Assembly (NCBI GenBank): GCA_903893675.1 | Contig: CAITNA010000204.1 | Location: forward strand, 1-11,241 | Length of the DNA: 11,241 nucleotides | Source: an uncultured Micrococcales bacterium | GTDB taxonomy: Bacteria; Actinomycetota; Actinomycetes; Actinomycetales; Microbacteriaceae | Direction of reading: 5' to 3' | Part shown: piece by piece, positions 6,450 through 11,241 of the stretch | Layout of the letters: every line of letters starts with the position of its first letter | Position numbering within the stretch: position 1 is the first letter of the stretch | Notes under the pieces: generated by a model | Told to the model about the DNA's origin: nothing | The model's input: the letters and a program-made list of their open reading frames with translations, nothing else | Databases searched by the model: none | Position numbers and translations under genes: made by a program

Positions 6450-7823
6450 ATGACCGCAACGGCGTTTTGGTTTCGACGCGATCTGCGTCTGCTGAATAAC
6501 CTCGCGCTTGCCGAGGCATTCGACACCAGCGCCGAGAAGACCGTCGCGCCCTTTTATCTGATCGACCGTAGCGAGTTCGATGCTCTTAGTGCAATTCGCG
6601 CTCACTCACTTCTTGCATCTATCGATTCACTTCGCGCGAGCATTGGTGATGCACTGACTGTTCGCGTTGTTGCAAACCGAGACGAGTATGTTCGCGAAGT
6701 AGTTCGGCTGGTGACCTCGCTCGGTGTCAAAGAACTTTTAGCCACCAGGATGTACGACCCGCACGGAATTGCACAGCAGAACGACGTGGGGTTGGCCCTT
6801 CGCGACGCAGGTGTGAACCTGCGCCTGGTTGGTTCTAACTATGCCGTTGAGCCTGGCACTGTGCTCAAGGGCGATGGCACTCCATACCGCGTCTATACGC
6901 CGTTCTATCGCGCCTGGCTCGCCTCGTATCGCCAGGAACACACCACCATTGCCAGCGACGCCCGCTGGCACAAGGTCGACAGCTCGCATGAACTGCCGGC
7001 TCCGAGCGAGCCTGCACCGTTCAAGATTCGCGCCGGTGAGGCCTTTGCTGCCGAGACCTTAGCCAAGTTCAAGAAGCGTGCTTTGCACAACTACGACGAG
7101 GATCGCAATCGCGCCGACCTGAGCGGCACCTCTCACCTATCGCACGCTCTCGCCCACGGTGAGATTCACCCGATCACTCTGCTTTCACAGCTCGGTGAAA
7201 GCCCTGGCGAAATTGTGTTTGTGAAAGAGCTCGCTTGGCGTGAGTTCTATGCAGACGTTCTTTATTGGAACCCAGACTCGCTGAATGACTACTACGAGCC
7301 GCGCTTTGCCAAGATGCGATACGACAGCGGTGCAACCGCCGAGGCTCGCCTGCAGGCTTGGAAAGACGGCAAGACCGGCTACCCGATGGTTGATGCCGGC
7401 ATGCGGCAGCTAAAGCAAACCGGATGGATGCACAACCGAGTTCGCATGATTGTTGCCTCGTTCTTAGTGAAGGACCTGCACCTCGAGTGGCTCGACGGTG
7501 CAAAACACTTCGAAAACCTGCTTACCGATTTTGACCCTGCGTCAAACGCACACGGATGGCAGTGGACTGCCGGCAGCGGAACCGACGCATCGCCGTACTA
7601 CCGAGTTTTCAATCCGGTGATGCAGGGCTACAAGTTCGATCCCAATGGCGATTACGTTCGAAAGTTCATTCCCGAACTTCGCCACATCGATGGCAAGGAT
7701 GTTCACGAGCCTTGGAATCTCATCCACGGATATTTGAATGGCTACCCTGAGCGAATCGTTGACCACGCTGCAGAGCGCGAAGAATCGCTTGCGCGTTTGG
7801 AAGAAATTAAAGTTCGCGACTAG
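6450..7823 (+). CDS. phrB: Deoxyribodipyrimidine photolyase (class I CPD photolyase, PhrB type)
   Basis: Light-driven repair enzyme that splits cyclobutane pyrimidine dimers using reduced FAD. It is 457 residues, close to the E. coli enzyme. The N-terminal antenna-binding domain begins FWFRRDLRL. The C-terminal FAD domain shows TSHLSHALAHGEIHP (227-241), ELAWREFY with Trp263 (substrate-contacting Trp277 in E. coli), TGYPMVDAGMRQL, TGWMHNRVRM, and NAHGWQW. Asn366 occupies the photolyase-type position near the flavin, which favours repair over a purely signalling cryptochrome. Trp370 and Trp347 match E. coli Trp382 and Trp359, but the third chain position (Trp306) appears to be Tyr291. The gene starts 2 nt after ctaA with no clear ribosome-binding site, suggesting translational coupling. 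Its last 4 bp overlap the end of convergent ctaB. Confidence 0.94.
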   Translation: MTATAFWFRRDLRLLNNLALAEAFDTSAEKTVAPFYLIDRSEFDALSAIRAHSLLASIDSLRASIGDALTVRVVANRDEYVREVVRLVTSLGVKELLATRMYDPHGIAQQNDVGLALRDAGVNLRLVGSNYAVEPGTVLKGDGTPYRVYTPFYRAWLASYRQEHTTIASDARWHKVDSSHELPAPSEPAPFKIRAGEAFAAETLAKFKKRALHNYDEDRNRADLSGTSHLSHALAHGEIHPITLLSQLGESPGEIVFVKELAWREFYADVLYWNPDSLNDYYEPRFAKMRYDSGATAEARLQAWKDGKTGYPMVDAGMRQLKQTGWMHNRVRMIVASFLVKDLHLEWLDGAKHFENLLTDFDPASNAHGWQWTAGSGTDASPYYRVFNPVMQGYKFDPNGDYVRKFIPELRHIDGKDVHEPWNLIHGYLNGYPERIVDHAAEREESLARLEEIKVRD

Positions 7824-8707
7824 AAGTGCAGCAGCGGGTCGAGCGCGACCGCAACAAACAGCAGAGTCAAATAGCTAATCGAACCGTGGAACAGACGCAT
7901 CGGGTTCTTAACCTCGGCAGCGTGACGCTGTGCGTAGAGGCGGTATGCCTCAATCACAAACCATGCGCCGGTGGTGACGGCGACAATTGTGTAGAGCCAG
8001 CCCATCTTGCCTATCGGAATCAGGAGCAGGCTCGAGACGACCATGGCCCAGGTGTAGAGCACGATCTGAATCGCGACGACCTCGTTTGAGCGAACCACGG
8101 GCAGCATCGGCACGCCGGCGGCCTTGTAGTCCTCGCGGTACTTCATTGATAGCGGCCAGTAGTGCGGCGGAGTCCAGAGGAAAATCACCAGGAAGAGCAT
8201 CCAAGCGGCGCCGCTGAGAGAGTTGGTGACGGCTGCCCAGCCGATGAGCACCGGCATTGCTCCGGCGGCCCCGCCCCAGACGATGTTCTGCGGGGTGCGG
8301 CGCTTGAGCAGCAGCGTGTAGACGAAGACATAGAACAGGATGGCCGCCAGCGACAGCATCGCAGCGAGCCAGTTGACGATTAGGCCTAGCCAGAGCACCG
8401 AGGCGATGCCGATGGCCCAGGCGAAGATGTAGGCCTGGCGCTTGGTGAGTTCGCCGGTGACCAGAGGGCGGTTCTTGGTGCGGCCCATGATCTTGTCGAT
8501 ATCTGCGTCGATGTAGCAGTTGAAGGCGTTGGCCGAGCCAGCGCTCAGGGTGCCACCGATCAGGGTTGCGACCACCAGCCAGAGGCTAGGCAGGCCGCGC
8601 TGGGCCAAAATCATGGTCGGCACGGTGGTGATGAGCAGCAATTCGATAACTCGAGGCTTGGTAAGGGCAACATATGCCCTGAATTTGCCGGTTTTTGGGG
8701 TGCTCAT
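7820..8707 (-). CDS. ctaB: CtaB, heme O synthase (protoheme IX farnesyltransferase)
   Basis: Integral membrane prenyltransferase of the UbiA superfamily that attaches farnesyl to heme B, giving heme O, the substrate of CtaA. It is 295 residues with about nine membrane segments. The Mg-prenyl-diphosphate site is visible as NCYIDADID (63-71, an NxxxDxxxD motif with Asn63, Asp67 and Asp71) followed by GRTKNRPL. The second conserved loop is TPPHYWPLSMKYREDYKAAG (179-198) followed by VPMLP. The ATG at 8705-8707 has no good Shine-Dalgarno. Instead a -10-like TAGACT ends 8 nt before it, so a leaderless transcript is likely. The gene is divergent from tkt and converges on the photolyase with a 4-bp overlap of the coding ends and no terminator hairpin. 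Confidence 0.96.
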   Translation of the reverse strand: MSTPKTGKFRAYVALTKPRVIELLLITTVPTMILAQRGLPSLWLVVATLIGGTLSAGSANAFNCYIDADIDKIMGRTKNRPLVTGELTKRQAYIFAWAIGIASVLWLGLIVNWLAAMLSLAAILFYVFVYTLLLKRRTPQNIVWGGAAGAMPVLIGWAAVTNSLSGAAWMLFLVIFLWTPPHYWPLSMKYREDYKAAGVPMLPVVRSNEVVAIQIVLYTWAMVVSSLLLIPIGKMGWLYTIVAVTTGAWFVIEAYRLYAQRHAAEVKNPMRLFHGSISYLTLLFVAVALDPLLHF

Positions 8708-8866
8708 CTCGATTAAGTCTAAGCGAACTAGCAGCCGCGTTATTCCTGAGTGCGGGCATCCACAGGCCTAGACTTAGTCGAAGTGCGGTTCGGCATATTC
8801 AAGCCCGTGAACTCGCAGCGGTAAAGATGCCGATTTCCACTCGATAACCCTTAATAAGGAGTCACC
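8708..8866. promoter_or_regulatory. Divergent control region, ctaB / tkt
   Basis: This 159-bp region holds two oppositely directed copies of TAGACTTA-N-TCGA. The minus copy (8721 down to 8709) runs into the ctaB ATG. The plus copy (8769-8781) runs into a GTG at 8783. Aligned over 17 positions through the TG of each start codon, 14 match. TAGACT fits an actinobacterial TANNNT -10 box, with predicted transcript starts at or next to these start codons; neither has a recognisable -35. Downstream on the plus strand TCGGCAT (8790-8796) and ATGCCGA (8827-8833) are a perfect 7-bp inverted repeat. CCTTA-A-TAAGG (8849-8859) partly covers the tkt Shine-Dalgarno AAGGAG (8856-8861). Confidence 0.45.
8783..8824 (+). 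CDS. Possible 13-residue leader peptide upstream of tkt
   Basis: GTG at 8783 opens a 13-codon frame ending in TAA (8822-8824), peptide roughly MRFGIFKPVNSQR. It has no Shine-Dalgarno, but the -10-like TAGACT (8769-8774) puts the expected transcript start at or next to the GTG, as in leaderless genes. The 5' arm of an inverted repeat (8790-8796) lies inside it. It shows no run of one amino acid of the attenuator kind. A second tiny frame, ATG at 8827 to TAA at 8847 (6 codons), follows. The coding call is speculative. Confidence 0.22.
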   Translation: MRFGIFKPVNSQR

Positions 8867-10963
8867 TTGTCATCACTGGTCTGGACTGAACTCGATTCGA
8901 AGGCAGTAGACACCACCCGCGTTTTGGCTGCTGATGCAGTCGAGAAGGTTGGCAACGGGCACCCTGGCACCGCAATCTCGCTTGCACCTGTCGCCTACCT
9001 CTTGTTCAACAAGGTGATGCGCCACGACCCAACTGATGAGCACTGGCTTGGCCGCGATCGCTTTATTCTTTCGGTCGGTCACTCGTCTCTCACCCTTTAC
9101 AACCAGCTTTACCTGCACGGTTACGGCCTCGAGCTCGATGACCTGAAGGCACTTCGCACCTGGGGTTCGCTAACTCCTGGTCACCCTGAGTATGGCCACA
9201 CCAAGGGTGTTGAGATCACCACCGGCCCGCTCGGTCAGGGCCTCGCATCGGCAACCGGCTTCGCATACGCCGCTCGTTTTGAGCGCGGTCTTTTCGACAA
9301 GGATGCACCTGCCGGCGCTTCACCGTTCGACCACTTCGTTTACGTCATCTGTGGCGATGGCGACATGCAGGAGGGCGTCACCTCTGAGGCTGCTTCGCTC
9401 GCGGGTCACCAGAAGCTCGGCAACCTGATCGCGATTTACGACTCAAACCAGATTTCGATCGAAGACGACACCAACATCGCTTTCACCGAGAGCGTGCACG
9501 ACCGCTACGAGTCATACGGTTGGCAGGTTCAGGTTGTCGACTGGAAGAAGACCGGCAACTACCACGAGGATGTACACGAGCTTTACGACGCAATCCAGAA
9601 GGCAAAGGCCGAAACCTCAAAGCCTTCGCTGATCATCCTGCGCACCATCATCGGCTGGCCTTCGCCTAAGAAGCAGAACAGCGGAAAGATTCACGGTTCA
9701 GCACTTGGTGCTGAAGAGCTCGCAGGTTTGAAGACCGCACTTGGCTTCGACCCAGAGAAGACGTTTGACGTCGCCCCTGAGGTAATCGCGCACACTCGCG
9801 GCTACCGTGAGCACGCAGCCGAGGTTCGCTCAGCCTGGACCACCAAGTTCAACGCCTGGGCCGCTGCAAACCCTGAGCAGAAGAAGATTCTCGACCGCAT
9901 CGAGGCTGGCCACGCGCCAGCCGAGCTCGAGGCCTCATTGCCTAAGTTCGACGGAGGCACCGAGGTTTCGACCCGCGCAGCATCGGGCAAGGTCATCAAC
10001 GCCATCGCGGCTGTCATGCCTGAACTCTGGGGCGGCTCGGCCGACCTCGCAGAGTCAAACCTGACCACCATCAACGGAGCTAAGTCGTTCGTTCCTGCAG
10101 AGTGGTCTACCCACGAGTGGAGCGGCGACCCATACGGTCGCGTTCTGCACTTCGGCATTCGCGAGCACGCGATGGGCTCAATCCTCAACGGCATCGCGCT
10201 GCACGGCAAGACCCGCGCATTCGGTGGCACCTTCTTGATCTTCAGCGACTACATGCGCCCAGCAGTTCGCCTTGCCGCACTGATGAAGGTGCCGAGCATC
10301 TTCGTATGGACTCACGACTCGGTTGCACTCGGCGAGGATGGCCCAACCCACCAGCCGATCGAACAGCTTGCAACCCTGCGCGCAATTCCGCAGCTCGATG
10401 TGGTTCGCCCCGGTGACGCCAACGAGACCGCATACGCCTGGAAGAACATCCTCGAGCGTCGACAGGGCCCAGCAGGAATCGCACTCACCCGCCAGAACAT
10501 TCCGGTGTTCAAGCGCGGCGAGGCTGATGCAACCGGAGCTGTCTTCGCTGGCGCAGAGAACACCGCCAAGGGTGCATACGTTTTGGTCGATGCAGCAAAC
10601 GGCAAGCCAGAGCTCATTCTGATTGCAACTGGTTCGGAAGTTCAGCTTGCTGTTTCAGCTCGCGAAACTCTCGAGGCTGCGGGCATCGCAACTCGCGTGG
10701 TCTCGGCACCTTGTGTCGAGTGGTTCGACGAGCAGAGCGAGACTTACCGCGAGTCGGTACTGCCGTCATCGGTGAAGGCACGCGTCTCGGTTGAGGCTGG
10801 CCTGGCACTCGGTTGGAGCAAGTATGTTGGCCCATTCGGTCGAAGCGTTTCGATCGAACACTTCGGCGCATCAGCCGACTACAAGACCCTGTTCCGCGAA
10901 TTCGGAATGACTGCAGAACACGTAGTCGCCGCGGCACACGATTCAATCAACGCAGCAAAGTAA
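8867..10963 (+). CDS. tkt: Transketolase
   Basis: Thiamine-diphosphate enzyme of the non-oxidative pentose phosphate pathway that moves two-carbon units between sugar phosphates in the cytosol. It is 698 residues, full family length. Motifs in order: GHPG (31-34), GPLGQG (120-125), the ThDP/metal site GDGDMQEG (163-170) with Asn194 in YDSNQ, KIHGSALG (274-281), GGSADLAESN (389-398) and the catalytic-Glu region FGIREHAMG with Glu433. The start is TTG: it has AAGGAG (8856-8861) with a 5-base spacer, two in-frame stops (TAATAA, 8852-8857) lie just upstream, and the conserved N-terminus begins at once, so no ATG or GTG start is possible. tal follows after 8 nt, forming an operon. Neighbouring ctaB is divergent. 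Confidence 0.97.
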   Translation: MSSLVWTELDSKAVDTTRVLAADAVEKVGNGHPGTAISLAPVAYLLFNKVMRHDPTDEHWLGRDRFILSVGHSSLTLYNQLYLHGYGLELDDLKALRTWGSLTPGHPEYGHTKGVEITTGPLGQGLASATGFAYAARFERGLFDKDAPAGASPFDHFVYVICGDGDMQEGVTSEAASLAGHQKLGNLIAIYDSNQISIEDDTNIAFTESVHDRYESYGWQVQVVDWKKTGNYHEDVHELYDAIQKAKAETSKPSLIILRTIIGWPSPKKQNSGKIHGSALGAEELAGLKTALGFDPEKTFDVAPEVIAHTRGYREHAAEVRSAWTTKFNAWAAANPEQKKILDRIEAGHAPAELEASLPKFDGGTEVSTRAASGKVINAIAAVMPELWGGSADLAESNLTTINGAKSFVPAEWSTHEWSGDPYGRVLHFGIREHAMGSILNGIALHGKTRAFGGTFLIFSDYMRPAVRLAALMKVPSIFVWTHDSVALGEDGPTHQPIEQLATLRAIPQLDVVRPGDANETAYAWKNILERRQGPAGIALTRQNIPVFKRGEADATGAVFAGAENTAKGAYVLVDAANGKPELILIATGSEVQLAVSARETLEAAGIATRVVSAPCVEWFDEQSETYRESVLPSSVKARVSVEAGLALGWSKYVGPFGRSVSIEHFGASADYKTLFREFGMTAEHVVAAAHDSINAAK

Positions 10964-10971
10964 GGATCACC

Positions 10972-11241
10972 ATGAACAGCCCACTCGCCCAGCTCGCCGC
11001 AAACGGCGTAAGCATCTGGCTCGACGACCTATCGCGCACTCGCATTCGTTCGGGCGCTCTCGAGGCACTCATCGGCTCGCGTTCGGTTAGCGGTGTAACG
11101 ACCAACCCGACCATCTTCGCTGGCGCGCTTTCTAAGGGCGAGGGCTATGGCGACCAGGTTGCCGAGCTTGCAGCCGCTGGTGCAGATGCAGCCAAGGCTG
11201 TTTTTGAAATCACCACCCAGGATGTCGCCGAGGCGTGTGAC
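10972..11241 (+). CDS. tal: Transaldolase, N-terminal part (cut by window edge)
   Basis: Non-oxidative pentose phosphate enzyme transferring a three-carbon unit through a lysine Schiff base. The first 90 residues are visible. They show the family opening ISWLDDLSR-like stretch (here VSIWLDDLSR, residues 13-22) and the conserved GVTTNPTIF (residues 42-50), typical of the bacterial Tal/Pgi-associated transaldolase group of actinobacteria. The catalytic lysine lies beyond the right edge. The ATG has AAGGA five bases upstream (10962-10966); this signal with its TCACC spacer nearly copies that of tkt. It is co-transcribed with tkt, 8 nt after its stop. In actinobacteria pgi, zwf and opcA often follow, but that cannot be seen here. 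Confidence 0.95.
   Translation, partial: MNSPLAQLAANGVSIWLDDLSRTRIRSGALEALIGSRSVSGVTTNPTIFAGALSKGEGYGDQVAELAAAGADAAKAVFEITTQDVAEACD

Noticed and set aside
7833..7853. Imperfect GC-rich inverted repeat near the phrB/ctaB junction
   Set aside because: It lies inside the ctaB coding end, has a bulge and lacks a T-run, so it does not support a terminator call.
8849..8859. CCTTA-A-TAAGG palindrome at the tkt ribosome-binding site
   Set aside because: A one-base loop cannot fold as RNA, and half of the element is explained by the Shine-Dalgarno and the in-frame double TAA.
9802..10230. 142-codon minus-strand frame antisense to tkt
   Set aside because: It is antisense to a highly conserved gene, with no ribosome-binding site and no known family.
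1..11241. CRISPR arrays, tRNA/rRNA genes, insertion sequences, prophage, toxin-antitoxin or defence genes, known riboswitches
   Set aside because: Reading both strands showed no repeat-spacer pattern, cloverleaf, transposase, terminal inverted repeats or recognisable riboswitch core. The genes account for nearly all of the sequence.

Overview
The window is chromosomal housekeeping DNA from a high-to-moderate GC Gram-positive bacterium. It most likely comes from an actinobacterium, probably a small-genome Microbacteriaceae of the aquatic Luna/Rhodoluna/Aquiluna type. This placement is inference from protein character and gene order: a suf operon with an embedded Rieske ferredoxin gene and a sufT end, and ctaB divergent from tkt-tal. 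Genes are tightly packed with short intergenic gaps. I see no mobile element, phage gene, CRISPR array, tRNA or rRNA.

Layout from left to right. Positions 1-664 (minus) hold the N-terminal part of an ABC-F ATPase that runs off the left edge. Divergent from it is bioY (plus, 756-1340), the biotin-binding subunit of an ECF transporter, closed by a strong 14-bp hairpin that can serve both strands. Next, on the minus strand, is the suf operon read 5360 to 1405: sufB, sufD, a Rieske ferredoxin-like gene, sufC and sufT. Three of its four junctions are one-base TAATG stop/start overlaps. Positions 5361-5550 are a divergent control region. From 5551 on the plus strand come ctaA (heme A synthase) and, two bases later, a class I DNA photolyase. 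The photolyase gene overlaps by four bases the convergent ctaB (heme O synthase, minus, 7820-8707). A 159-bp divergent control region follows, then tkt (TTG start) and the start of tal, cut by the right edge.

How the genes work together. SufB, SufD and SufC form the iron-sulfur scaffold/ATPase complex and SufT helps mature targets; no SufS/SufU sulfur donor or SufR regulator is in the window. CtaB converts heme B to heme O and CtaA converts heme O to heme A for the cytochrome aa3 oxidase. Tkt and Tal are the non-oxidative pentose phosphate enzymes.

I found no undescribed multi-gene system. The best second-look items are regulatory or small-scale. They are an 8-bp inverted repeat that places the sufB Shine-Dalgarno in a hairpin loop next to the start codon; mirrored TAGACTTA-type elements running up to the ctaB start codon and a tiny GTG reading frame in the tkt leader; recurrence of TAGACT in all three divergent intergenic regions; a photolyase placed between ctaA and ctaB with an apparent Trp-to-Tyr change at the end of its electron-transfer chain; and a 14-bp duplication spanning the sufT stop codon.
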